Assembly: GCA_964370765.1 (NCBI GenBank)
Contig: CAYJKW010000004.1
Coordinates: 1 to 64,000 of the forward strand
From: CAYJBH01 sp964370765
Lineage (GTDB): Bacteria > Bacillota > Clostridia > Oscillospirales > Ruminococcaceae
Reading direction: 5' to 3'
Length of the DNA stretch: 64,000 bases
Every line of letters starts with the position of its first letter. The first letter of the stretch is position 1. The position numbers and the translations under genes are program-made. Shown piece after piece: positions 8,632-17,314 of this stretch. The notes under the pieces were generated by a model that saw only the letters and a program-made list of their open reading frames with translations, ran no database searches and had not been told where the DNA came from.

Positions 8632-9171
8632 CTATTTAAAAAACAGAGGAAGTGGTGCAAGATATGTCAAATCGTCCCTCTCAATTGCTTCTCCCTCGGC
8701 TAATACTGCCGCCTTACAAACAACAGTAGCGGATGCAGTTTCTACTATCCGTTCAAGTGCATACAGTGATCCACCTGTACTAATTACATCGTCTACAATA
8801 AATATACGTTTACCTTTCATTAGGCTTAGATCATCGCTATCCATTACAAGGTGCTGTTCCCTGTCGGTTGTTATGCTGCGAACATTAAACAACTGTGGAT
8901 CGTTCATATATAATTTGGTACCCTTACGAGCTACTATGTAAGGCTTGTTGGCATTTCTTGCCATCTCGTATACTAAAGGAATACTTTTTGCCTCGGCAGT
9001 AAATAGTATGTCAAAGTCAGGAGCTAGTTTCAGTAGCTCCTCGGCACAGGCAATCGTAAGCTCTACATCATTAAACATATTAAATGCAGCAATAGATAGC
9101 TTATCGTCTACCCTACATATCGGAAGTTTCCTTGTTAATCCTGCAATATTAATTTCATGATATTCTGCCAT
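8632..9171 (-). CDS. phosphoribosyltransferase (adenine phosphoribosyltransferase-like)
   Basis: A 179-residue type I phosphoribosyltransferase. The PRPP-binding loop is RIFIVDDVISTGGSLYAL (about residues 123-140), preceded by a hood and a flexible-loop region. ILFTAEAKSIPLVYEMAR resembles the stretch before the active site of apt/xpt enzymes. It joins a base to PRPP for purine salvage in the cytoplasm; adenine or xanthine are the likeliest substrates, but pyrimidine use or a PyrR/PurR-like role cannot be excluded. It sits 3 bases from comEC and 14 from the HIT gene in the alaS operon. Confidence 0.8.
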   Translation of the reverse strand: MAEYHEINIAGLTRKLPICRVDDKLSIAAFNMFNDVELTIACAEELLKLAPDFDILFTAEAKSIPLVYEMARNANKPYIVARKGTKLYMNDPQLFNVRSITTDREQHLVMDSDDLSLMKGKRIFIVDDVISTGGSLYALERIVETASATVVCKAAVLAEGEAIERDDLTYLAPLPLFFK

Positions 9172-9185
9172 AATAACTCCTTAAT

Positions 9186-9521
9186 TTATAGTTCAGGCCA
9201 ACTTAAGGCCTTGCCACCTAGAAGATGAAAATGTAGATGCATAACCGATTGACCGGCCTCCTTACCAACATTTGTAATAAGCCTATAACCGTTTTCCAAC
9301 CCTTGTTGTTTGGCGACTGTGTCAGCAACATAGAAAATCTTTTCACTTAGTTCCTGCTTAGAAACAAGCTCTGAAGCATTTTTAAGATGCTCCTTCGGAA
9401 TTATTAAAAGGTGGACCGGCGCCACAGGAGCTATGTCTTTTATTACAAAGCAAAAATCATCTTCATATACAGCATTAAATGGAATCTCCCCCTTTTGCAT
9501 AGAACAAAATAAACAGTCCAT
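9186..9521 (-). CDS. HIT family nucleotide hydrolase/transferase
   Basis: 111 residues, standard for a HINT-type protein. The defining histidine triad is HLHFHLLGG (about residues 95-103), with MHLH context and the N-terminal CLFCSMQKGEIPFNAVYED zinc/entry block typical of the family. These homodimeric enzymes hydrolyse nucleoside phosphoramidates or acyl-adenylates. Its position just downstream of alaS is suggestive, because HINT proteins can act on aminoacyl-adenylates; that link is inference. Spacing to alaS is 8 bases. Confidence 0.92.
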   Translation of the reverse strand: MDCLFCSMQKGEIPFNAVYEDDFCFVIKDIAPVAPVHLLIIPKEHLKNASELVSKQELSEKIFYVADTVAKQQGLENGYRLITNVGKEAGQSVMHLHFHLLGGKALSWPEL

Positions 9522-9529
9522 ACCCTCTC

Positions 9530-12172
9530 CTATAATATATCTGTAATGCTATCAATAACAGATGTAAGCTCTTTATCCGACTTTAATCCACCCATTGCAA
9601 TATCAGGCTTTCCGCCACCACTACCATTAAATTTAGATGCAACAGCCTTAATTATTGATCCGGCAGAACTACCTGCCGCAATAGCCGACTTTCCACAGGC
9701 AGCAACCATGGACACCTTACCATTTGAAGATCCTAAAAGAAAAACAATGCTATCATCACTGCGGCTTTTCAGGTTAACAGCACATTCCCTTAATGTGTTC
9801 GCATCAACATCTACAAGAATGCCTGAGTAAAGTATTCCTTTATTATGTTGTTTTGAATCAGCTATTATCTTAGTTAACTGTTCATCTGCTGCAGCTGATT
9901 TTAATGAGGCAATAACAGCATCTTTTTCCTTTAGCTCACTAACCATTGCAGTAATTTTTGACATAAGTTCTGAAGGGTTATTTAGCTTTATCACATCAGC
10001 ACAACCCGATAGAAGTTCATCCTTTTCTTTAATATAGCCAAGTACACCCATTCCGGTTGTTGCTTCAATTCGTCTTACACCGGCAGCTACAGAATTCTCG
10101 GACAAAATTTTAAAACAACCTATCTCTGATGTGTTTGAAACATGACAGCCACCACAAAACTCAACTGAATAGTCCCCTGCCGCAACAACCCTTACAACAT
10201 CGCCATACTTCTCACCAAACAAAGCCTGTGCTCCAAGCTGCTTGGCCTTTTCAATAGGCATCTGTTCAGCAGTAACTGTAAGATTATTAAAAATTGCTTC
10301 ATTTACCTTCTGCTCAACAAGGCTTAGTTCCTCTTTAGTAGTTTGAGCAAAATGTGTGAAGTCAAAGCGCACGCGTTTTTCATCTACAAAAGACCCAGCC
10401 TGATGAACATGGTCACCAAGCACATCAATAAGTGCTTTTTGTAGTAGATGTGCTGATGTATGGTTACGCTTTATAGAGTCTCTGCGACCCTTGTTGACCT
10501 TAGCAGTCAAAGCGTCGCCGGTTTTAATTGATCCGTTGACCAATTTGCATTTGTGTAAAAATAAACCACCTGAAATTTTGACAGTATCAACTACCTCAGC
10601 TTTAAAGGTGTCGGTATAAAGAACCCCGCTGTCACCTACCTCACCACCGCCTTCGGCATAAAAAGGTGTTTTTTCAAGAATAATTGCGATATCATTCTTC
10701 TGGTCATTATCCAGCGACTCATTGACCGCCTCGGTAAGTTCTCCCCCAACGGCTAACGCCAACACTTTTGAGTCTGTAGAAAGATTTTCATACCCACAAA
10801 ACTCGGTTGCTACTAAGTTTTTTTCAGAGAAAATCTCTTCTACCCAGCTTGCATCGCCCTGTTTTGCGCGGGCTTTACGTGCCTTATTTTTTTGTTCTTG
10901 TAACAGAGCTTTAAAGCCATCCTCGTCTAACTCAAGGTTCTGTTCCGATAGAATTTCTTTAGTCAAATCAAGAGGAAATCCAAATGTATCACTAAGCTTA
11001 AAGGCTATGTCCCCGCCTAGTACCTTTGCTCCGGATTTATTAAGCTTTTCTATCTCATCCATGAGCAGTGATGAACCACTGTCGATAGTTTTAGCAAAAC
11101 GCTCTTCCTCTACACCGATAACTTTTTTAATATAATCGGCATTTTCTGATAATTCGGGATAGGACTTTAGATTTAAGCTAATTACAGTTTCACATAATTT
11201 TTGTAAAAAAGCACCTTTTATACCTAATAACCGTCCATGTCTCGCTGCACGGCGAAGTAGGCGACGTAATACATAACCACGCCCCTCGTTACTTGGCAGC
11301 ACCCCATCACCAACTAAAAATACGGTACTACGAATATGGTCAGTAATAACTCTTACTGATATGTCCTTACGTTTCTCTTCCTTATAGCTATATCCTGAAA
11401 GTTTCTCTATCTCATTAATTATTGATTGCATTGTGTCAACCTCGAAAAGGTTGTCCACACCCTGCAATACACAGGCAAGGCGTTCTAATCCCATACCGGT
11501 ATCTATATTTCCGTGTTGCATCTTTTCGTAGTTACCCTTTCCATCCGAAATGAACTGGGTAAAAACAAGGTTCCATACTTCTATATAGCGATCACATTCA
11601 CAGCCAACCTTACAGTCAGGCTTGCCACAGCCATGCTTAATACCACGATCAAAATATATTTCACTACATGGACCGCATGGGCCGGCACCAATTTCCCAAA
11701 AGTTATCTTCTTTTCCAAATCGAACCATGCGCTCAGGCGGAATTTTAAGCTGCTTTGTCCATATATCAAATGCTTCATCATCTTCTTCGTAAACAGAGAA
11801 ATATAAAAGCTCAAGTGGGATATCAAGCTCGTTTATAAAAAAATCATAAGCAAATTTTATCGCCTCTTCCTTAAAATATGCCGCAAAGGAAAAATTACCA
11901 AGCATTTCAAAAAAGGTGCCATGTCGTGCTGTTATTCCTACACTCTCAATATCTGGTGTACGAATACATTTTTGGCAGGATGTGGCCATGTTTCCGGGTA
12001 CAAATTCCTGTAATAGGAAATATTTTTTAAGCGGTGCCATTCCGCTATTAATTAATAGTAAACTCTTGTCATCTGCCGGAACAAGAGGAAAGCTACCGAA
12101 CCTGTAGTGACCACGTTGCTCAAAAAAGGTTAAAAACCTTTCCCGTAGTTCATTTAGTCCAGTCCATTTCAT
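9530..12172 (-). CDS. alaS: alanyl-tRNA synthetase
   Basis: An 880-residue full-length AlaRS that charges tRNA(Ala). The N-terminal class II catalytic domain shows the motif-1 region and GHYRFGSFPLVPADDKSLLLINSGMAP-type start, then MATSCQKCIRTPDIE, GNFSFAAYFKEEAI and LVFTQF. The editing domain has HTSAHLLQKAL and the zinc site CGGCHVSNTSEIG (about 655-670). A C-Ala region with the GGGKPDIAMGG element closes the protein. It is first in a six-gene minus-strand operon (alaS, HIT, phosphoribosyltransferase, comEC, holA, rnmV). No T-box was seen in the short leader. Confidence 0.97.
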   Translation of the reverse strand: MKWTGLNELRERFLTFFEQRGHYRFGSFPLVPADDKSLLLINSGMAPLKKYFLLQEFVPGNMATSCQKCIRTPDIESVGITARHGTFFEMLGNFSFAAYFKEEAIKFAYDFFINELDIPLELLYFSVYEEDDEAFDIWTKQLKIPPERMVRFGKEDNFWEIGAGPCGPCSEIYFDRGIKHGCGKPDCKVGCECDRYIEVWNLVFTQFISDGKGNYEKMQHGNIDTGMGLERLACVLQGVDNLFEVDTMQSIINEIEKLSGYSYKEEKRKDISVRVITDHIRSTVFLVGDGVLPSNEGRGYVLRRLLRRAARHGRLLGIKGAFLQKLCETVISLNLKSYPELSENADYIKKVIGVEEERFAKTIDSGSSLLMDEIEKLNKSGAKVLGGDIAFKLSDTFGFPLDLTKEILSEQNLELDEDGFKALLQEQKNKARKARAKQGDASWVEEIFSEKNLVATEFCGYENLSTDSKVLALAVGGELTEAVNESLDNDQKNDIAIILEKTPFYAEGGGEVGDSGVLYTDTFKAEVVDTVKISGGLFLHKCKLVNGSIKTGDALTAKVNKGRRDSIKRNHTSAHLLQKALIDVLGDHVHQAGSFVDEKRVRFDFTHFAQTTKEELSLVEQKVNEAIFNNLTVTAEQMPIEKAKQLGAQALFGEKYGDVVRVVAAGDYSVEFCGGCHVSNTSEIGCFKILSENSVAAGVRRIEATTGMGVLGYIKEKDELLSGCADVIKLNNPSELMSKITAMVSELKEKDAVIASLKSAAADEQLTKIIADSKQHNKGILYSGILVDVDANTLRECAVNLKSRSDDSIVFLLGSSNGKVSMVAACGKSAIAAGSSAGSIIKAVASKFNGSGGGKPDIAMGGLKSDKELTSVIDSITDIL

Positions 12173-12202
12173 TCTTCACCTCATAGTTAATCTTTATTGC
12201 TA

Positions 12203-12231
12203 ATTATATATCTAGTAAGGTTTTTTGTCAA
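12203..12231 (-). promoter_or_regulatory. consensus SigA promoter of the alaS operon
   Basis: Read on the minus strand: TTGACA (12231-12226), a 17-base spacer, TATAAT (12208-12203). Both hexamers are perfect. The start site would be near 12196, giving a leader of about 25 bases, which leaves no room for a T-box. Confidence 0.85.
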
Positions 12232-12336
12232 TATTTACTGATTAATGTATTATTAATCATGCTACTATATAATAGAACATTCTGATATTTATATAGCTAT
12301 TTACAATTATTGCCTTAATTACTGTTTATTGTGCCA

Positions 12337-12372
12337 ATTAATATGATATTTCATTGCTAATATCATATTAAT
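12337..12372 (+). repeat. 14-bp perfect inverted repeat upstream of the Spo0A-like gene
   Basis: ATTAATATGATATT (12337-12350) and AATATCATATTAAT (12359-12372) are perfect reverse complements around an 8-base loop TCATTGCT. No T-run follows and the flanking genes diverge, so it is unlikely to be a terminator. A weak promoter (TTACTG 12319-12324, 17 bases, TATGAT 12342-12347) would place the -10 box inside the left arm, as for a repressor operator or autoregulation site. Confidence 0.65.
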
Positions 12373-12417
12373 ATGTTAAAATGTAACAAACAAAATATTT
12401 TTGAAAGGTTTGCTTAT

Positions 12418-13218
12418 ATGAATAATAAGCCATTCAAAATATTATTAAATAACTCTGCTTGTATATCTTCGTCAAGGTGTTGTAAGCTGCTTGAAAAAAT
12501 GAATATGTTGGTAACTTTATGCGATTTAACCGGCAATGAGCTACTACACAGGCTATACGACGAGGATTATGATGCAGTAGTTACTGATGTTTTTATTTCG
12601 GGCATTGATGCAATAAGGTTATCGCAACTTTATTTTTCAAATCGCTCCTACCCTACTAGCTTTTATGGGTTGTTACATAGTAATAATCCTAGTATAGAAA
12701 AGGCTATTATTGCTGCAAATTTTTCCTACTATTTTGTAAACCCTAACGATGAACAGTTTGTATGTAATACAATTAGTGAGCAACTTACAGATTTTTCAGG
12801 TAATTTCTGTAGCGATATGAACAATGAGCAACTAGTAGGCTTAATGCTTAAAGATTTAAACTTTTCTGCTGAATTAGTTGGCCATACCTACCTGCGTGAG
12901 GCTGTTCTTATTTATTCTAATACAGCGGATGTATCTCCCTCTGTTACAAAGGTTATCTACCCTTTAATAGCTAAGATGTATAACACAACATGTTGCTGTG
13001 TTGAAAAAACTATACGACTATCAATCGATATTGCGTGGAAAGCCGGTAACCCAATATATCAAAAGAAATATTTCGGATATTGTAAAGATGATGCTAATGT
13101 AAAAAGGCCTACTAACTTAAAGTTCATAGCAACCATTTCAAACAATTTACTTCTACATGAAAAAGAACATTCCAGATTATTAGATATGACAATTTTTAAG
13201 CAAAATTCTTATGTATAA
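12418..13218 (+). CDS. Spo0A-like response regulator with degenerate receiver domain
   Basis: 266 residues from ATG 12418, chosen because GAAAGG precedes it while the upstream ATG 12373 has no SD. The C-terminal half is clearly a Spo0A DNA-binding domain: GHTYLREAVLIYSN, VTKVIYPLIAKMYNTT, VEKTIRLSIDIAWKAGN and RPTNLKFIATISNNL follow Spo0A block by block. The N-terminal half fits a receiver domain, but the usual acidic pair is Asn11-Asn12 and the conserved Lys before Pro is Asn108; an Asp at 57 (VVTDVF) remains at the phosphorylation position. Normal phosphorelay control is therefore doubtful. It could be the genome's only Spo0A in diverged form or a paralogue. Confidence 0.85.
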   Translation: MNNKPFKILLNNSACISSSRCCKLLEKMNMLVTLCDLTGNELLHRLYDEDYDAVVTDVFISGIDAIRLSQLYFSNRSYPTSFYGLLHSNNPSIEKAIIAANFSYYFVNPNDEQFVCNTISEQLTDFSGNFCSDMNNEQLVGLMLKDLNFSAELVGHTYLREAVLIYSNTADVSPSVTKVIYPLIAKMYNTTCCCVEKTIRLSIDIAWKAGNPIYQKKYFGYCKDDANVKRPTNLKFIATISNNLLLHEKEHSRLLDMTIFKQNSYV

Positions 13219-13248
13219 TCTCAACAGCTATTTTGGAGGTGCTGACTA

Positions 13249-13950
13249 TTGTTCTCTACAGGGCATATATTATCAATAATAGCATCTGCTATAAGCATAT
13301 TGTTTTTTTTAACATTATTAAAAAAATACGACATCACCGTATCCACGAAAATTCTAAAAATTATTGCTATTATTCTTTTTATGCTAAACCCGCTAAACTG
13401 GGCATATGAGATTATTATATTCAAAGAAATAGACTACACTTTAAATCTTCCTTTACATCTGTGCTCTATATTTTGGGCACTGTTTCCGTTTGCAATTTTT
13501 CTTAAAAAGAATAGTACTTTTAGGCAAATTTCACTTGCAAGCTGCGCCACAATTGGGATAATTGGCGGAATTTTAGGTTTATTATTAAATTCACACCTGT
13601 CATTAAATCCTTTTTTCTCTTTTCCGGTAATTAGAAGTATGATTTTTCATTACCTAATGATATTTGCAGCATTACTATTGTGGACATCTAAGATATATAA
13701 GCCACAAAAAAAAGATGTTTACCTGAATTTTATTCCGATTGTAATTTTAGCTTTCATCAGTATAATCGTTGAGGCAAAATACGGGTATGAGTATTGCTAT
13801 GTTAGGGATGGCGCTGGCACTCCACTAACGATTATTAGTGATATACTTCCAAGACCAATCTACATTTTAGTGGTATATTCTGCTCTATTTATGAGCATTA
13901 AATTAATATTTTATAACAAACTAATATTTAAATACACAGAGTGTCGTTAA
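13249..13950 (+). CDS. YwaF/TIGR02206-type integral membrane protein
   Basis: 233 residues with about seven hydrophobic segments. The pattern LNPLNWAYEIIIFKEIDYTLNLPLHLCSI near residues 45-75 and the later HYLMIFAALLLW and GYEYCYVRDGAGTPL (YxYxRxxPGTP-like) are typical of the YwaF-like membrane family. The start is TTG 13249 with a strong GGAGGT 8 bases upstream; no ATG fits. The function of the family is unknown. It follows the Spo0A-like gene by 30 bases and precedes the DUF4364 gene by 15, so cotranscription is likely. Confidence 0.8.
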   Translation: MFSTGHILSIIASAISILFFLTLLKKYDITVSTKILKIIAIILFMLNPLNWAYEIIIFKEIDYTLNLPLHLCSIFWALFPFAIFLKKNSTFRQISLASCATIGIIGGILGLLLNSHLSLNPFFSFPVIRSMIFHYLMIFAALLLWTSKIYKPQKKDVYLNFIPIVILAFISIIVEAKYGYEYCYVRDGAGTPLTIISDILPRPIYILVVYSALFMSIKLIFYNKLIFKYTECR

Positions 13951-13965
13951 AATTTCGGAGAATAT

Positions 13966-14589
13966 ATGGATTTTGGATTTGATGCAATGACAGCAGGAGT
14001 TAAGCCAGGCGGGCTTAATTCAAAGCATACTATAAGAGTTTTACTTTGTTACGTAATTAACTCGGTCAATAAGCCTATAACACAGGAACAATTACATAGA
14101 GCGATCGTCGCTACAGAACTTGCAAATCTGTTTGAATTTGGGGATGCACTATCACGTTTAGAGCTGGGTAATCTTATTAATAAGGACGAAGTTGGAGGGT
14201 ATACTATTACCAACGATGGCAAAACAGTTGCTGAGACACTACATACAGAAATCCCTATAACAGTTAGGGAACAAGCATATAATGCTGCAATTAATTGTCT
14301 TGAATACTCTAAACTTTTGAAAGATTCGGTCGTAGATATTAAGAGGACACAAAATGGTGATTATGCTGTAAGTTGCAAGTTATTTGACAACGACAATGAA
14401 ATAATGTCGCTTACACTTGGTGTAGCCGAACCCGAACTAGCTGAGTATATTAAAAAGCGCATATTTAATAATAGCAAAAAACTATATAGTTGTATGTTGG
14501 CTGCACTCACGGGAAGTCCCGGACTTTTTAAAGAGGCGGTTGAAAAATTAAATGAAGCAGATATTTTATTAGGAGATGAATATGAATAG
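13966..14589 (+). CDS. DUF4364 family protein (winged-helix-like)
   Basis: 207 residues matching DUF4364: KHTIRVLLCYVINSVNKPITQEQLHRAI and ANLFEFGDALSRLELGNLINKDE near residues 22-80 look like a winged-helix fold, followed by YTITNDGKTVAETL and PITVREQAYNAA. Members are predicted DNA-binding or adaptor proteins of unknown role in Clostridia. GGAG precedes ATG 13966. The gene ends inside the start of the channel gene (8-base overlap), so the two are translationally coupled, which ties this regulator-like protein to the channel. Confidence 0.8.
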   Translation: MDFGFDAMTAGVKPGGLNSKHTIRVLLCYVINSVNKPITQEQLHRAIVATELANLFEFGDALSRLELGNLINKDEVGGYTITNDGKTVAETLHTEIPITVREQAYNAAINCLEYSKLLKDSVVDIKRTQNGDYAVSCKLFDNDNEIMSLTLGVAEPELAEYIKKRIFNNSKKLYSCMLAALTGSPGLFKEAVEKLNEADILLGDEYE

Positions 14590-16435
14590 CATTGATATTT
14601 GGGCAAAGTTACGGTACAGGTTCGATAACATAATGGCAAAGGGTGCTATTGCACTTGTTGGCGTATTGTTTTTAATTACTGCTGCCGTGATTATAGTCGC
14701 CGGTTTTATTGCGTTTTTACTTGGGAATGGGTCAGTTTCACAAAATATATGGGCAAGTATAATGCATACCATTGACGCCGGCACAATTACCGGTACCGAG
14801 ACAGCAAATATCCCTTTCCTAATAATAATGTCTATCGTAACATTATGCGGACTTTTTGTTACAAGTATATTAATCGGTATTATTACAACAGGATTTGAAG
14901 AAAAGCTTCAAACACTTAAAAAAGGTAATTCACGTGTAATTGAAAAAAACCACACCCTTATACTTGGTTTTAATGACAGTATCTATACCATTATTTCTGA
15001 ACTAATATTAGCAAATGAAAATCAAAAAGATGGCTGTATTGTTGTACTTGCACCGGAAGATAAAGAAACGATGGAAACAATGATTGCGGAGCAAATCTCA
15101 GACTTTAAAACAACTCGTATTATCTGCCGAACTGGAAATATTACTGATTTTTATATGTTAAAAAAATGTTCTGTTGATAGCTGCCGTTCAATAATAATAA
15201 ACGAAAACCAAGATTTCATTACTACTAAGGCAATTCTTGCGATAAATACATATATTAACGAACTTGATGACAGTGTAAAAAAACCACATATAGTTGCAAT
15301 GGTAAGTGATTCGAAAAATTTTGAAGCTGCTGAAATTGCTGGTGAAGGAAACGTTGAGTTAATTCTGGTACATGATGCTGTATCAAGAATAATTGCACAG
15401 ACATGCAGACAGCCCGGCCTTTCCAATGTGCTTGTTGAGCTTTTCGATTATAGTGGCAACGAACTTTATTTTGAGAATTTTCCTGAACTATCCGGAAAAA
15501 GCTTTGGGGATGTATTGTGTTTCTTTGAATACGCTGTAGTTTTCGGGTATAAACGTAATGGTGATATACACCTTAACCCTCCTAAAGATATACTGTTAAC
15601 TAAGGATGACGAACTTATTCTTATGGTTGAAGATGACGGTATGTCTAAGCCACTTGATGTCAAACCAGACACAACAGGAGTTGAAAATTTAATCTCAAAG
15701 GTAGCTGTAGAGGAAATCCCAGAAAACATCCTAATAATAGGTGTTAACAGTAAATTACTAAAAATCGTAAGTGAACTTGATGGATACTTTACTAAGGGTT
15801 CTAAGGTTTTAGTGGCAAATGATAATTTTGATCCAGAGTTTAAGGACATAAAAGACAGCCTTAAAAATATAGATATTAAATTTGTTGAGTGTGACACCAC
15901 AGATAGGGCAATACTAGATACGCTTACCGAAAGTGATGTAGATCATGTACTACTACTTAGTGACGAGGACGGTGATGCCGAGACAAGCGATGCTATCACT
16001 CTATTAAAATTAATTCACCTACGTGATATTGCAAAAAAGGATAACAAACGCTTTAATATAACAAGTGAAATGATGAATGCAACCAACCAACGCCTTGCAA
16101 AGGTTGCCCATGTAAATGATCTTGTTATCGGCTCTAATATTGTTAACTTAATCTTAACTCAAATATCTGAAAATCGTGATCTATCAACTATATTTAAAGA
16201 GTTATTGCATTCTTACGGCTCTGAAATTTATATTAGAAGTGCTAAAAACTATGTAAAACTTAATACAGAAATTGACTTCTATCAATTAACTGAAATTGTA
16301 GGAAAGTCTAACGAGATTGCAATCGGCTATAAAATACAAAAAGGTAATACATTTGAAATAATAAACTGCCCTCCAAAGTCACAAAAGATAACTTTTAAAG
16401 AGCAGGATTGTGTAATTGTCCTTGCAGATGATTAG
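14582..16435 (+). CDS. CASTOR/POLLUX-type putative ion channel with TrkA-N/RCK domains
   Basis: 617 residues from ATG 14582, preferred over 14576 because AGGAG (14571-14575) sits 6 bases before it. Two N-terminal membrane helices (about 20-50 and 80-105) flank a pore-like loop (IMHTIDAGTITGTE). After a basic linker come two Rossmann-type RCK/TrkA-N regions: NHTLILGFNDSIYTIISEL (about 120-138) and ENILIIGVNSKLLKIVSEL (about 380-398). This layout fits bacterial relatives of the plant CASTOR/POLLUX channels, presumed cation channels gated by cytoplasmic ligands. The selectivity filter is not a classical TVGYG, so the permeant ion is uncertain. Confidence 0.82.
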   Translation: MNSIDIWAKLRYRFDNIMAKGAIALVGVLFLITAAVIIVAGFIAFLLGNGSVSQNIWASIMHTIDAGTITGTETANIPFLIIMSIVTLCGLFVTSILIGIITTGFEEKLQTLKKGNSRVIEKNHTLILGFNDSIYTIISELILANENQKDGCIVVLAPEDKETMETMIAEQISDFKTTRIICRTGNITDFYMLKKCSVDSCRSIIINENQDFITTKAILAINTYINELDDSVKKPHIVAMVSDSKNFEAAEIAGEGNVELILVHDAVSRIIAQTCRQPGLSNVLVELFDYSGNELYFENFPELSGKSFGDVLCFFEYAVVFGYKRNGDIHLNPPKDILLTKDDELILMVEDDGMSKPLDVKPDTTGVENLISKVAVEEIPENILIIGVNSKLLKIVSELDGYFTKGSKVLVANDNFDPEFKDIKDSLKNIDIKFVECDTTDRAILDTLTESDVDHVLLLSDEDGDAETSDAITLLKLIHLRDIAKKDNKRFNITSEMMNATNQRLAKVAHVNDLVIGSNIVNLILTQISENRDLSTIFKELLHSYGSEIYIRSAKNYVKLNTEIDFYQLTEIVGKSNEIAIGYKIQKGNTFEIINCPPKSQKITFKEQDCVIVLADD

Positions 16436-16470
16436 GCTAAATTTATAATGGTCAAGGGGATTAGGTTAAA

Positions 16471-17283
16471 CTATTCGTTGTTTTTTAAAAAATAAATTAC
16501 CTCATCCCTAAACCCAACTGCTTCGTAGTATAGTCCATGTTTAATATGTTTGTATATGTGCAACATACTTCCCGGTATTCTTTGTGCAATTTCAAACGCA
16601 GAATCTTGCCCCACAACGGTGTCCTTACCGCCACCGACGATTAGTGTGGGGCATTTTATTTTTTCAACTATACCCTCTGCATCAAACTTTAGACAAGCAG
16701 TTGCTTGAACAACAAATTTTCTTTTATTAATAAACATATTGGATAGCGATAAAGCTGGGTATAATCCCCTCATTTTTTTAAGTGTTTTTTCTTTATATGT
16801 TTTTTCCGATATATCTATTAATACACTTTTAATGTCACCCCTGCTTGCTTGGTCTCTCCATCTACCGATAACACTTTTTGTATTTTCATTCTGTTTGCAA
16901 ATTGTTACAACAAGCACTAGTTTTTCGACAAGATTAGGATAGAAAGCAGCAAGGCACTGAGAAATCATTCCACCTTGGGAAATTCCTATTACATACGCTT
17001 TTTCTATCCCAAGTTTATTCATGGCATCGGCCTGATCCTTTGCCATACATTCAATACTATAATCTTTTTCACAGGTGTTTTTTCTACTAAAGATATACAC
17101 CTTAAATTCCTGTGCAAATTTATGATTCATTATTGAAAGTGGAATTGATAGTCCATGAACATTTTTTATGGAATCCCCAAGCCCAGGGATAATAACCAGT
17201 GTTTTGGTACCACTACCAAAGGTTACGTACTCCATGTAGCTGCGTCCAATCTTTATCTTTGCGCCTCTTGCATTGTGAAACAC
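16471..17283 (-). CDS. alpha/beta hydrolase
   Basis: 270 residues with a complete alpha/beta-hydrolase set: oxyanion-loop region LVIIPGLGDSIKN, nucleophile elbow GISQGGM (Ser about 106), acid Asp in VGGGKDTVVG, and His in YKHIKHGLYY. The start is GTG 17283 with GGAG 9 bases upstream. There is no signal peptide, so it is cytoplasmic. It ends the three-gene unit acyltransferase, zinc-ribbon membrane protein, hydrolase. The substrate is unknown; an acyl ester made by the upstream enzyme is an attractive guess. Convergent with the channel gene. Confidence 0.85.
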   Translation of the reverse strand: MFHNARGAKIKIGRSYMEYVTFGSGTKTLVIIPGLGDSIKNVHGLSIPLSIMNHKFAQEFKVYIFSRKNTCEKDYSIECMAKDQADAMNKLGIEKAYVIGISQGGMISQCLAAFYPNLVEKLVLVVTICKQNENTKSVIGRWRDQASRGDIKSVLIDISEKTYKEKTLKKMRGLYPALSLSNMFINKRKFVVQATACLKFDAEGIVEKIKCPTLIVGGGKDTVVGQDSAFEIAQRIPGSMLHIYKHIKHGLYYEAVGFRDEVIYFLKNNE

Positions 17284-17314
17284 CTTGAATTGCTCCTTTA
17301 ATTAATAATATTAT

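Noticed and set aside
10722..11135. 137-codon plus-strand frame inside alaS
   Set aside because: Antisense shadow of AlaRS; no family resemblance and no SD.
12173..12202. T-box leader for alaS
   Set aside because: The consensus promoter leaves a leader of only about 25 bases, too short for a T-box, and no UGGN element is present.
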